A stretch of 56,397 nucleotides of DNA from Pseudomonadota bacterium (GTDB lineage: Bacteria; Bdellovibrionota; FAC87; UBA2466), in NCBI GenBank assembly GCA_009927005.1, contig RFNV01000193.1:1-56397 (forward strand), given 5' to 3'. The notes beneath the pieces were generated by a model. It searched no databases. It saw nothing but the letters and a program-made list of their open reading frames with translations, and was not told the origin of the DNA. Positions 10,736 through 19,577 of the stretch are shown here, piece by piece. Numbering within the stretch: the first letter of the stretch is position 1; each line of letters starts with the position of its first letter. The translations under genes and the position numbers were made by a program.

Positions 10736-11518
10736 ATGTCGACCCTTTTTACAATGCAGGCAATCAATCTCTATGATTCCATCCACATAAAACGTGTTCG
10801 GAGTATTTTCGCCGGAAAGGTCGCCTACACCTCCCCGCAGGAGATTGTATTTGAATTCAATGAAAACAAATTTCTTTTTGTTTTCCGCTTTGGATCACTC
10901 GTGTTTTTTGGATTTACTCCTGAGGAAATTGATGAAGAGGTAAGGAAAATAAAAGAAGTGCTCGGTCCCGGAGTTGCAAACCCAACCACGGAAACCTATC
11001 AAGTCGTCATAGGAGAAACTGGGCACCGAGTTGAATTTGAATACGTAGAAATTAAGAAGCTCGGAATTGATCAACTGCGGTTAATAGCAGTCAGCGTAGC
11101 CCAGTCTGCCGGGGTCGAATACTTTGAACTCATGACTGAAAAGCTATTGCTCGAAACCTCTCAACTCATGGAAAAGTTGTCGCGAGTTGGTTCCGTGCCC
11201 CTGCAAACACGACCCCTTCTAAAAATTATTGGTTCAATCGCCGCCAACAGGCAAAACATCATTAGCAATCTGTCGATTCTTGATCCGCCTGAAGAAACTT
11301 GGAAGAGTAAAGACCTTGAGAAATTGCACCGAGAACTTCAGGGTAACTTTGACATTGATGTGCGATTTAGAACTTTGGACCGAAAGATGTCTTTGATTCA
11401 GGATAATCTGGAAATTTTAAGTGGTTTAGTTACCAGTCGAAGGTCGACTCTTCTAGAAACTATGATTGTTTGTTTGATTGTTCTGGAAATTATTCTGGCT
11501 CTTTTTCACAGAAACTAA
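10736..11518 (+). CDS. RMD1/YagE (DUF155) family protein
   Basis: FVFRFGSLVFFGFTPEEIDEEV and ETMIVCLIVLEIILALF C-terminal TM, features of the DUF155/RMD1 family. Confidence 0.82.
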   Translation: MSTLFTMQAINLYDSIHIKRVRSIFAGKVAYTSPQEIVFEFNENKFLFVFRFGSLVFFGFTPEEIDEEVRKIKEVLGPGVANPTTETYQVVIGETGHRVEFEYVEIKKLGIDQLRLIAVSVAQSAGVEYFELMTEKLLLETSQLMEKLSRVGSVPLQTRPLLKIIGSIAANRQNIISNLSILDPPEETWKSKDLEKLHRELQGNFDIDVRFRTLDRKMSLIQDNLEILSGLVTSRRSTLLETMIVCLIVLEIILALFHRN

Positions 11519-11787
11519 AATCGGCTACGGACTCTTTTCTCGGGCTCTCGAGCAATATCAACTACCAGGGCCCGCCCCTTCAGATCGAAACCATTCATCC
11601 GATCCACGGCATGGGTCGCTTCATCGTCATTGGGCATCTCAACAAAGCCAAACCCCTTGGATCTCCCGGTATCGCGATCCTTAATGACTTTAGCGCTTAA
11701 AACTTGGCCACACTGACTAAAAACCTGGTGGAGTTCGTCATCCGTTATTTCGTAGCTGAGGTTACCAATGTAGAGCTTTTTGGGCAT
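11515..11787 (-). CDS. RRM-domain RNA-binding protein
   Basis: KKLYIGNLSYEITDDELHQVF (RNP2) and GRSKGFGFVEM (RNP1). Confidence 0.95.
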   Translation of the reverse strand: MPKKLYIGNLSYEITDDELHQVFSQCGQVLSAKVIKDRDTGRSKGFGFVEMPNDDEATHAVDRMNGFDLKGRALVVDIAREPEKRVRSRF

Positions 11788-11877
11788 ACGCGGATCTCCT
11801 TTTTAAGTATTTCATCTTGAAACAGCGCGCTTCAAGCTCCTATTGTCATTCGGCTTGGCCCGCAGTATAAAGTAAGA

Positions 11878-12180
11878 ATGGCAATGCGTTATATTATCCG
11901 TCGGTCAAACCCAGAAGATTTAACCTCTTTGAAGAAAGATCTACCAAAACTGGATACCCAGCTGGAGAAAGCTTCAGATGGATTGCGACGAATTATTCCT
12001 GTGACCATAGGTAATCTGGATAGAATCAATTATTTGTTTCTAACCCAAAAAAGAGGGGCGGATTGGGTTTGGACTTGTCCTTCAGCTGAGCTGGTTGCCG
12101 AAAATGAGCAGGGGCTTTTTGCTCTCATGGAAAGACTCCAAGTACAACCCCCTGCCCACTTAGCACATCTTAAAAACTAA
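11878..12180 (+). CDS. Hypothetical protein
   Basis: 100-aa ORF filling an otherwise empty gap between flanking genes; no family recognised. Confidence 0.6.
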   Translation: MAMRYIIRRSNPEDLTSLKKDLPKLDTQLEKASDGLRRIIPVTIGNLDRINYLFLTQKRGADWVWTCPSAELVAENEQGLFALMERLQVQPPAHLAHLKN

Positions 12181-12183
12181 GAT

Positions 12184-12696
12184 CTACTTTACGTAAACCT
12201 TGGTCATTTTATCCCCAACCTTTAGCTTCTTAACTGCATCTAATCCTTTAACCACTTGACCAAAAACCGTGTACTGGTTGTCCAGGTGGGGTTGGGCTCC
12301 AAGACAAATGTAAAACTGGCTGTCTGCAGAATCGGGATCGGATGCTCTAGCCATAGCAAGAGTACCTTCCAAATGCTTTCGTTTGTTGAACTCTGCTTTT
12401 AATTTTGTTCCAGATCCGCCAGTGCCATTTCCAGAAGGATCTCCGCCTTGAGCTACAAAGCCAGGAATCACTCGGTGAAAAGTAAGTCCGTCATAAAAAT
12501 TTTTGTTCGCTAATTCTGTAATTCTCGCAACGGTCTTGGGGGCGTCTTCGGGATATAGCTCAGCTTCAATGGTTCCGTAAGTCGTTTCAATATACATCAT
12601 AGGGCTTTTTCCTTTTTTAGTTGCTTCGGTTTTGCCAGCAGCACAAAAACCAACGGTTGATAGAGAAATAATTAAGAATGAGATGAAATTTTTCAT
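12184..12696 (-). CDS. Secreted cyclophilin-type peptidyl-prolyl cis-trans isomerase
   Basis: Signal peptide then FHRVIPGFVAQGGDPSGNGTGG...FYICLGAQPHLDNQYTVFGQVVKG. Confidence 0.95.
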   Translation of the reverse strand: MKNFISFLIISLSTVGFCAAGKTEATKKGKSPMMYIETTYGTIEAELYPEDAPKTVARITELANKNFYDGLTFHRVIPGFVAQGGDPSGNGTGGSGTKLKAEFNKRKHLEGTLAMARASDPDSADSQFYICLGAQPHLDNQYTVFGQVVKGLDAVKKLKVGDKMTKVYVK

Positions 12697-12734
12697 AAAA
12701 AAACTCTAGGACTTCAGTTATCAAAATTCAAGCG

Positions 12735-13883
12735 CTAAGCATTGAAGGCTGCTTGAAAGTCGTCCTTTAGATCGCTCAGATCCTCGAGGCCCACCGACAG
12801 CCGAACTAATGTATCCTTAATTCCCAATCTTGTTCTTTCTTCGGGCGAGATCCCCGAGTGAGAGGTAGTGCTGGGACGAGTAATCAAACTTTCAATACCG
12901 CCTAAACTAGGCGCAATAAATGGCAAACGAAGACGGCTCAATGCCATTTCTAGTTCATCGGGAGTACCCCTAAAATCGAAAGACACCATTCCACCAAATC
13001 CCCTCAAATACTTTTTTGCTCGGGCATGGTCTGGATGATCTTCCAAGCCGGGATAGTAGACGCGTTCGACTCGCTTCAGGCCTTGAAGAAAGCGTGCTAG
13101 CTCAAGCGCGTTTTTATTGTGTTCCCTCACCCGGAGACCGAGAGTTTTGATCCCTCGATTCAATAAAAAACACGCATGGGGATCTAGTGTGGGACCCAAA
13201 TGACAAACAAGCTTTCGTATTTCTTTTAGTCGTTCCTTGCTACCAGCTACCACGCCCGCGAGAACATCTGTGTGTCCATTGAGATATTTAGTTGCGCTGT
13301 GAAGGACGATATCAAAACCTAAATCCGTGGGATTAAAGTTGTACGGGCATGCAAAGGTATTGTCGATGATCGCCAAAGCCCCGTGCTTGTGTGCAACAGA
13401 AACAATTTTTTCTAAATCTGGAATCTTCAGGAGCGGGTTGGAAATGGTTTCAACATAAATAGCTTTGGTATTTTTCCGGAGGTGTTTTTCAACCGAAGAG
13501 GATTCTTCAGTCGGAAACAAAGAAACGTCACGACCCCAATGAGGAAAATCATCTTGAAGGAAATAATAGGTTCCCCCATAGAGGTTGTCCTGCGCAAGGA
13601 GATGCCCTCCAGACTGAATGGCCCCAAGAAGCGCAGATGTAATGGCCGCCATACCCGAGGCAGTGACCAAAGCATCTTCTGTTTTTTCTAAGTCAGCAAT
13701 TTTCTCTTGAAGCGCTTGGTGGTTGGGCGTGTTGTTCAGTCGGCCATATTTGACATCGAGGTATTGTGCTTCGCCTTCAAAAATATACGTGCTGGTTTGA
13801 AAAATGGGCTGGGAAACCGCTCGTTCAATCACCCGCTCACCGGAGTGAATCGCCCTGGTATTAAACCCGGCTTTTTTATCCAT
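12735..13883 (-). CDS. Trans-sulfuration PLP-dependent enzyme (cystathionine gamma-synthase/lyase or methionine gamma-lyase family)
   Basis: FNTRAIHSG..., HSATKYLNGHTDVLAG PLP-lysine motif; likely start at internal Met 13883. Confidence 0.93.
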   Translation of the reverse strand: MDKKAGFNTRAIHSGERVIERAVSQPIFQTSTYIFEGEAQYLDVKYGRLNNTPNHQALQEKIADLEKTEDALVTASGMAAITSALLGAIQSGGHLLAQDNLYGGTYYFLQDDFPHWGRDVSLFPTEESSSVEKHLRKNTKAIYVETISNPLLKIPDLEKIVSVAHKHGALAIIDNTFACPYNFNPTDLGFDIVLHSATKYLNGHTDVLAGVVAGSKERLKEIRKLVCHLGPTLDPHACFLLNRGIKTLGLRVREHNKNALELARFLQGLKRVERVYYPGLEDHPDHARAKKYLRGFGGMVSFDFRGTPDELEMALSRLRLPFIAPSLGGIESLITRPSTTSHSGISPEERTRLGIKDTLVRLSVGLEDLSDLKDDFQAAFNA

Positions 13884-14265
13884 CCAAAACCTCTTCGGCC
13901 ACAACGTCTTCTGGGAAAGTAATAATCAACTGGCTATCGGTTTCTTGAAGAGGCAACGGCCTTAATCTGGCTCCTTCACAAGGCCCCCCCACACACAGTC
14001 CCGACTCCATCTCGTAAAGGGCACCGTGCATTTGACACTGAAGCAGCGTCTTGTCGTGATTAAAAAAGCTGTTGTCATTAAGGTCGAGAGTGACAGGAAG
14101 GTGCTTGCAAAGGTTTTGATAGGCATAAAATCCAGCCCCCTTACGCACCACAAATCCTTTGATAATTTTTCCTCTGATTTTTACAGAGAAATCTGCAGTA
14201 GCGGGATCGGCTGACAGTTTTTTTTTCGAGACTACAACCGTAGCGTCACTTAAGTTTGCCTTCAT
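13876..14265 (-). CDS. Rieske [2Fe-2S] domain protein
   Basis: CKHLPVTLD...LLQCQMHGALYE: CxH...CxxH cluster ligands. Confidence 0.9.
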   Translation of the reverse strand: MKANLSDATVVVSKKKLSADPATADFSVKIRGKIIKGFVVRKGAGFYAYQNLCKHLPVTLDLNDNSFFNHDKTLLQCQMHGALYEMESGLCVGGPCEGARLRPLPLQETDSQLIITFPEDVVAEEVLDG

Positions 14266-14936
14266 GGATTCTCAAATAGAACTAGGACAATCGTAATATT
14301 GTCTGAGTATTCCACTTTGGAAGCTTCATTACAAAGAAGCTCCAACAGCTTCTGGGGTTCGTTGAAATGGTTTCTCAAATGGGTCACCAACTGCATCTCT
14401 GTCATTTGCTTATAAAGCCCGTCGCTGCACATGAGCAGCGCCTGACCGCCTTTAGCTTCTATAGACTCCTCCAAAATAGTGAGTTGATGAACTCTCGTAT
14501 CCAAACCCAAATAGGAACTCAACACGGCTCCATTGGATTCCTCATCAAAAAACTCATGGTCTTCGGTCAACTGTTGAAGGGCGCTGCCATCAAAAAGATA
14601 AGCGCGCGAATCTCCTACGTGACAAAGGTGAATGAGGCTATCGGTAACTTGAACCGCTGTAAGCGTGGTGCCCATGAGAGCTTGTCCGTTACACGATTCC
14701 AGGCCTTCTTTTAAAACTTCGTCTGCTAACTGTGTGATAACAGGCTTTAACAGTTCCCCCGGAATATATTTTTTTTGAAGACCATCTACCGCCATTTTGG
14801 AGGCTTCTTCTCCCCTGAGACCTCCACCGACTCCGTCGGCAACAGCATAAAGCTTTAGGTTGTTATCAACTAAGAATGAATCCTGGTTGGTTTCTCTGCC
14901 GCCAATTACCGAATACCCATACCCTGTTATTTTCAT
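14262..14936 (-). CDS. PP2C-family serine/threonine phosphatase
   Basis: GGRETNQDSFLVDN...VADGVGG...CHVGDSRAYLFDG...LMCSDGLYKQM...DNITIVLV. Confidence 0.94.
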   Translation of the reverse strand: MKITGYGYSVIGGRETNQDSFLVDNNLKLYAVADGVGGGLRGEEASKMAVDGLQKKYIPGELLKPVITQLADEVLKEGLESCNGQALMGTTLTAVQVTDSLIHLCHVGDSRAYLFDGSALQQLTEDHEFFDEESNGAVLSSYLGLDTRVHQLTILEESIEAKGGQALLMCSDGLYKQMTEMQLVTHLRNHFNEPQKLLELLCNEASKVEYSDNITIVLVLFENP

Positions 14937-14963
14937 GGTTTCTCTCGCTTGATGAAGGACCTT

Positions 14964-15233
14964 TTATTTTAGTTGAATTTCGAGGTTCTTAAAGCACTGA
15001 ATTTGACACGAGCGCTTGTCCCACCACTCACCGTTCTCGAAGACAAGGACTTTACAAGTGCCGCATATTCCCATTCCGTGGCAATTAAAAATTTTTTTGT
15101 TGCCTTGATAGGGGGTCAAGCGCTGTTGCAAAAGCACTTTGCGCAGATTTTCACCTCGCTCCACTTCAACAACGGATTCCTCGTTGGATCCCGAGCGTCG
15201 TATCAGGAGCGTGACTTTGGACTTAGAAACCAT
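14964..15233 (-). CDS. [2Fe-2S] ferredoxin
   Basis: FNCHGMGICGTCKVLVF cluster-binding motif. Confidence 0.85.
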   Translation of the reverse strand: MVSKSKVTLLIRRSGSNEESVVEVERGENLRKVLLQQRLTPYQGNKKIFNCHGMGICGTCKVLVFENGEWWDKRSCQIQCFKNLEIQLK

Positions 15234-15336
15234 TTCCCTCTATCTAACAATTGGACATTTACCCGCCTAGTAAAATTCCATAATTCTATAAGTATCTGTG
15301 GTTCCAAGAGAAAATCACCTGTACACACCTTGTATA

Positions 15337-15365
15337 TTGAACCGGTTTTTTGCTTTGCGTTATAC
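15337..15365 (+). promoter_or_regulatory. Sigma70-type promoter upstream of the candidate ncRNA/tsaB
   Basis: TTGAAC (15337-15342), 17-bp spacer, TATACT (15360-15365). Confidence 0.6.
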
Positions 15366-15371
15366 TGTTTG

Positions 15372-15540
15372 TAGCTCGGGAAAACGCGCAGCTAGAGGAG
15401 TAAAAAAACAGGGAAAAAGTTTTTAGCGCGTTCCTAAGCAAGGGGCGGAAGGTTCAAAATATCGGACAAACCCCCGAAACCGGAATCCTACGCTGGGCCT
15501 ACCCCTCGCCCGGCATGTCCAGTTTGGAACCTCCGCCCTA
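15372..15540 (+). ncRNA. Candidate structured small RNA (or long structured 5' leader of tsaB)
   Basis: Two consecutive stems: GG(AA)AACGCGC/GCGCGTTCC (15378-15388 with 15426-15434), and GGGCGGAAGGTTCAAA/TTTGGAACCTCCGCCC (15443-15458 with 15523-15538) extended by GGACA/TGTCC and GCTGGGC/GCCCGGC; followed by TAATTTTCTTGTTT. Confidence 0.5.
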
Positions 15541-15581
15541 ATTTTCTTGTTTAATCCGACAAATCTAGATAATTCGTCACC

Positions 15582-16226
15582 ATGTCACTGTGTTTCGCTT
15601 TAGATCTTTCTTCTCCCAAGGGTTCGTTTTGTGCTTTTGAAACCCTTCCTCATCTTAATGTGATTTTTGAAAAAGAGCTCCCCGGAACTTTTACTCATTC
15701 TGAAACTCTTCTCAATGAGATGCAGTCGTTGATGGTAGATCACGGGGTTAGAATTACCGACATTTCAAAATGGATTACCAGCAGTGGGCCCGGCTCTTTT
15801 ACTGGTCTTAGAATCGCTTATTCAACCCTGAAGGCTTTTGCTCTAGCAACTTCAACACCCCTTGTAACGGTTGAAGGGCCAGAAGCTCGAGCGAAAGCTT
15901 TTTTGGAAGAGCAGGACCCCAAAACGAAAACTCGTCCTATCGATGTTTTGTCTTATCTTACTGCCGACAAATTTGTGGTGTCGACTTTTGAATTGAAAGA
16001 TAAGCAATTAAAAAAGGAGTCGGAAAAGATCCATCAAGGCTCAGAATTTTTAGGTCATCCCGACCGAATTGTTCTCTCAGAGGAAAGATTGGGAGCTGGG
16101 GCCTTGTATCCTTTGAGATCAAGACACTTACGATTTTTCGCAGAATTGTCCTCCCAAAGGGAACATTCTGCAGAAAGCATTTCCGATTTATCTCCTCTTT
16201 ATTTTGGAAGTGCGCACTTCGATTAG
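15582..16226 (+). CDS. tsaB: tRNA threonylcarbamoyladenosine biosynthesis protein TsaB
   Basis: CFALDLSS...THSETLLNEM...WITSSGPGSFTGLRIAYSTLKAFALA. Confidence 0.9.
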   Translation: MSLCFALDLSSPKGSFCAFETLPHLNVIFEKELPGTFTHSETLLNEMQSLMVDHGVRITDISKWITSSGPGSFTGLRIAYSTLKAFALATSTPLVTVEGPEARAKAFLEEQDPKTKTRPIDVLSYLTADKFVVSTFELKDKQLKKESEKIHQGSEFLGHPDRIVLSEERLGAGALYPLRSRHLRFFAELSSQREHSAESISDLSPLYFGSAHFD

Positions 16227-16232
16227 TGGCGC

Positions 16233-17810
16233 TTATCTTCGACGACGACTAACCCAAACCCAAACACCCGAGACAAACATAATTAAGGGAGCAACAATGA
16301 TTGAAGCCAGATTGATCACTCGGCTTCTTTGCTCGGTGATATCAAATTGGCTCTCGCCCGCACTTTTAGGCCGAATAGCGATCAAGTCCTCCTCTTGTGC
16401 AAGCCAACTCAACATGTTTTGAAATAGATCGGCATTCATTCCAAATTGTCTCGCCTGATTAGAAGCAAAATCTGAATCGCCAACCACAATCATTCTGAAC
16501 TCAGAAGCCTTCTCAGCCTCCTCTTTCTTTTTCACTGGTCCACTAATTGCCAAAGCTAAAGAGAGTGGCCCCTTGCGATCAGTCGCTTGATTAACTTTGA
16601 CTCTGTCCCCCTGAAGATCAGTTTCGAGACTTTTGGCGCTGGACGAGAAAAGACTTGTGACTGTCTCTCCCTCAGGTGTTTTCGCTGCTTTTTCCACCGG
16701 AGTAGAAATCGGAAATAGCGTTAATTGTTTCGAATCTCGAGTTATTTCATGGTTGCGATCATAGTTCGTAACAATCGGGGTTAGCGGATTTCCCCCTGCA
16801 AGTTGTTGCAGGCTGTTTGTTTCCAAAACAACTTTTTTTGGCTTCCAATCGGCTCCAAACTTCATTAGGAAATCTCGCACGGATTTGGGCGAAGTGGGCT
16901 CTACCATGAACATCATTTTGCCCCCAGCCCTCAAAAAACTTTCCATCGCTTGATACTCTTGGGGCATAAATTCCGACTTGGGACCCGCGACCATGAGGAT
17001 CTCCGCATCCTTGGGAATTTCACCCTTTTCAAGGATGATGAGTTCTTCAACTTGGTATCTTCCACTCTCAAGAGCCCCTTTAATCTCGGAAAACCCCTCT
17101 CGCCCGGTATCAGACAAAAGCCGTTCACCGTGACCCGACAAACAATACAGTTTCTTTTTTCCGCCCTTGGTGACTGAAATGATCGCGTTGGTGAGTTTTT
17201 CTTCCAGTTTGGGATCGTCCGGACCAGACAAGTTCTCTAATCGAGAAGAACGGTCTCCGCTTTCAATGATTACAGTACCTGCAGTTCGAATATTGTATTT
17301 CTGAACAGATAGGGGATCTTTATCTACATCGATAAACTCTCGTTTAAGAAGTTTCGAGTAATACGTGTACTTTGAGAAAATATTCTCAAACTCTTGAACC
17401 TGAGTTGGGTTTACAAAGGCTTTGAGCACAACATCGCCCTTAAGTCCCGCCAGAACCTTTATGGATTGCTCAGATAGGGTATGTATTTTATTTTTCGTGA
17501 TGTCTTTCTTAATGTCGTAATTGCTTACGATGAGGTTTACCACGACGATTATGGCCAAAACCAAAGCAGCATTAGTGATGGCTTGAAGGCCTAGCTGAGT
17601 AGTTCTTCTCTTAAAAATATTTTTATAGATGGTGAGGTTCATGAACACATGCACCAACAAAATTCCCCCAAACAAACCACCGAGCAGTTGTGCAATCAGA
17701 GGGGTGTCGGGCGAAAGGTAAAGGGCGACTAAAGCAACTAAACCCACCGCGAGAGAACCAATTAGGGTGGGATAAAAAGATTTTCCGTTATTCATTGTTT
17801 TTACCTCCAC
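16233..17810 (-). CDS. GldG-like ABC-transporter auxiliary protein (DUF4350/ABC_transp_aux type)
   Basis: N-terminal TMs, KNKIHTLSEQSIKVLAGLKGDVVLKAF, C-terminal VVGDSDFASN and TM; adjacent to ABC permease and ATPase. Confidence 0.85.
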   Translation of the reverse strand: MEVKTMNNGKSFYPTLIGSLAVGLVALVALYLSPDTPLIAQLLGGLFGGILLVHVFMNLTIYKNIFKRRTTQLGLQAITNAALVLAIIVVVNLIVSNYDIKKDITKNKIHTLSEQSIKVLAGLKGDVVLKAFVNPTQVQEFENIFSKYTYYSKLLKREFIDVDKDPLSVQKYNIRTAGTVIIESGDRSSRLENLSGPDDPKLEEKLTNAIISVTKGGKKKLYCLSGHGERLLSDTGREGFSEIKGALESGRYQVEELIILEKGEIPKDAEILMVAGPKSEFMPQEYQAMESFLRAGGKMMFMVEPTSPKSVRDFLMKFGADWKPKKVVLETNSLQQLAGGNPLTPIVTNYDRNHEITRDSKQLTLFPISTPVEKAAKTPEGETVTSLFSSSAKSLETDLQGDRVKVNQATDRKGPLSLALAISGPVKKKEEAEKASEFRMIVVGDSDFASNQARQFGMNADLFQNMLSWLAQEEDLIAIRPKSAGESQFDITEQRSRVINLASIIVAPLIMFVSGVWVWVSRRRR

Positions 17811-18574
17811 CGATTGCTCTCGACCACACAGTATGTGAAATAAAGAGAGATCAACGTAAAGCTCAAGAAATAAACAATATCTTTTAGGTGGATAAGTCCC
17901 TCAGAAAAGCTATTGAAGTGCCCAAGGGGGGAAAGAAAAACCAGCAGGGGACCCCACTCCACAAAACCCGTCTTAGCTGAAATACCTTGCCCCAACGACT
18001 GCAGTAACCAAAGCAAAAGGAGCGCAATAAATGTCCAAACAGCCGCAATCGCCTGGCTGTTGGTCATTGCAGAAATCAGCCCGCCCAACGAGACATAACA
18101 AGCCAACGCCAAAAGAAGTCCCAGATACGTGCTCGCAATGATCGGCAACTCTGGGTTTCCCCAAATGATCATAAAGAGTACGTAAATAAAGGAAACCAGC
18201 ACCATGAAAACCATGAGAGAGTAGGCCGCCAAAAACTTCCCAAAAACTAATTCAAACTTTTTCAAGGGGGCCGTGAAAAGCAGCTCAAGTGTATGTTGTC
18301 TCTTTTCCTCAGCGTAGAGACGCATCGTAAGAAATGGCGTCACAAAGCACAGAATAAAAGCCATATTTTGGTAAAGGTACGTTGCTAACTTATCTAAAGT
18401 AATGCCCTGGGCCCCACCAAAACGCTGAACCGTATTGAAGCGCTGGTAGATATCCACAAACTTGGCGAATATAACCCCCATAATAAAGAGAAACACCCCC
18501 AAGATCACATAAGCGACGGGAGAATAAAAATAGCTTCTCAGTTCTTTTTTTAGAATGGCGACTGATCCTCTCAT
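17801..18574 (-). CDS. ABC-2 type transporter permease (GldF-like)
   Basis: LKKELRSYFYSPVAYVILGVFLFIMG...TPFLTMRLYAEEKRQHTLELLFTAPLKKFELVFGKFLAAY. Confidence 0.92.
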   Translation of the reverse strand: MRGSVAILKKELRSYFYSPVAYVILGVFLFIMGVIFAKFVDIYQRFNTVQRFGGAQGITLDKLATYLYQNMAFILCFVTPFLTMRLYAEEKRQHTLELLFTAPLKKFELVFGKFLAAYSLMVFMVLVSFIYVLFMIIWGNPELPIIASTYLGLLLALACYVSLGGLISAMTNSQAIAAVWTFIALLLLWLLQSLGQGISAKTGFVEWGPLLVFLSPLGHFNSFSEGLIHLKDIVYFLSFTLISLYFTYCVVESNRWR

Positions 18575-19509
18575 GCTTGAGGTCCCCCTTTCCCGGCAAT
18601 CAGGGTTAAATAATATTCCTCTAAGGCTTGTTGGATGGGGGACATTCGAATAAGGCCGGCTCGGCTCTCTACAATCACTCGAGAAACCTCCGCAATGACG
18701 TCTTCGTTTGCATCTGACTCTACAATCAAGCGGTGAGTCCCATTAGAAGTAATCTGAACTTCTTTAACCCCGACAACAGAAGTTATCTTTCTTCTGAGAT
18801 CGTCTCCCACTTTTCTAACAATAATTTCTGTTTTAACAACCCCGCCAGTAGCTCCCATTGGATTGAGCGCCTCTTGAGCAACAATATTTCCTCGATCAAT
18901 CACAATAATACGATCACAAGTCGCCGCCACTTCTGAAAGAATGTGCGTGCTGTAAATCACTGTCTTTTCGCCTCGAAGATTTTTGATGAGGCCCCGGGCT
19001 TCATTGACCTGTTTTGGGTCTAAGCCAACTGTGGGTTCATCTAAAATAAGAACTTCCGGATCGTGAATCAAAGCTTGGGCGAGCCCAACTCTCTGGCGAT
19101 ACCCCTTCGACAGATTTCCAATTAATCGTCTTCTGACATCTCCCAAATGGCAGAGCTCGATGGCTTTATCTATTTTTTTGCTTCTGTCCGGCTTGGAAAC
19201 ACCGCGCAGCTCCGCCACAAAAGATAAATATTCGTGCACCAGCAATTCCGGATAAATTGGGGGAGTTTCCGGTAAGTATCCGATTTTTTTCTTCACTTCG
19301 TAGGGATTCTCCAAGACATCAAAGCCGCCAATAGAAGCCGACCCACTTGTTGCTGGCATGAACCCTGTCAAAATTTTCATCGTAGTTGTTTTGCCGGCCC
19401 CGTTTTGGCCTAAAAAGCCCAAGATCTCTCCACGGGCCACTGAAAAAGTGAGTTGGTTGATGGCGGTGCGGTCGCCATATTTTTTGGTTAGATTACGAAC
19501 TTCAATCAT
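18571..19509 (-). CDS. ABC transporter ATP-binding protein (GldA-like)
   Basis: MIEVRNLTKKYGDRTAINQLTF, GQNGAGKTTTMK Walker A, LSKGYRQRVGLAQAL signature, VLILDEPTVGLDP. Confidence 0.95.
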   Translation of the reverse strand: MIEVRNLTKKYGDRTAINQLTFSVARGEILGFLGQNGAGKTTTMKILTGFMPATSGSASIGGFDVLENPYEVKKKIGYLPETPPIYPELLVHEYLSFVAELRGVSKPDRSKKIDKAIELCHLGDVRRRLIGNLSKGYRQRVGLAQALIHDPEVLILDEPTVGLDPKQVNEARGLIKNLRGEKTVIYSTHILSEVAATCDRIIVIDRGNIVAQEALNPMGATGGVVKTEIIVRKVGDDLRRKITSVVGVKEVQITSNGTHRLIVESDANEDVIAEVSRVIVESRAGLIRMSPIQQALEEYYLTLIAGKGGPQA

Positions 19510-19577
19510 GGTCTTGATCTCCCACGGAAGCATTTAAATGCCTGAAGATTTTGGTATTACCCGTTGACCTTGTCAAC

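Noticed and set aside
14973-15374. 133-aa plus-strand ORF
   Set aside because: Overlaps the ferredoxin gene antisense and the ncRNA promoter; no domain
15443-15538. Possible 4.5S/SRP RNA
   Set aside because: Lacks the conserved GGUCAGG...GGAAGGAAGCAGCC apical region; loop is CUACCCCUC
15372-15540. c-di-GMP-I (GEMM) riboswitch
   Set aside because: I could not find the conserved CGCAAAGCC...CCGGCCUAA elements; left as an unassigned RNA
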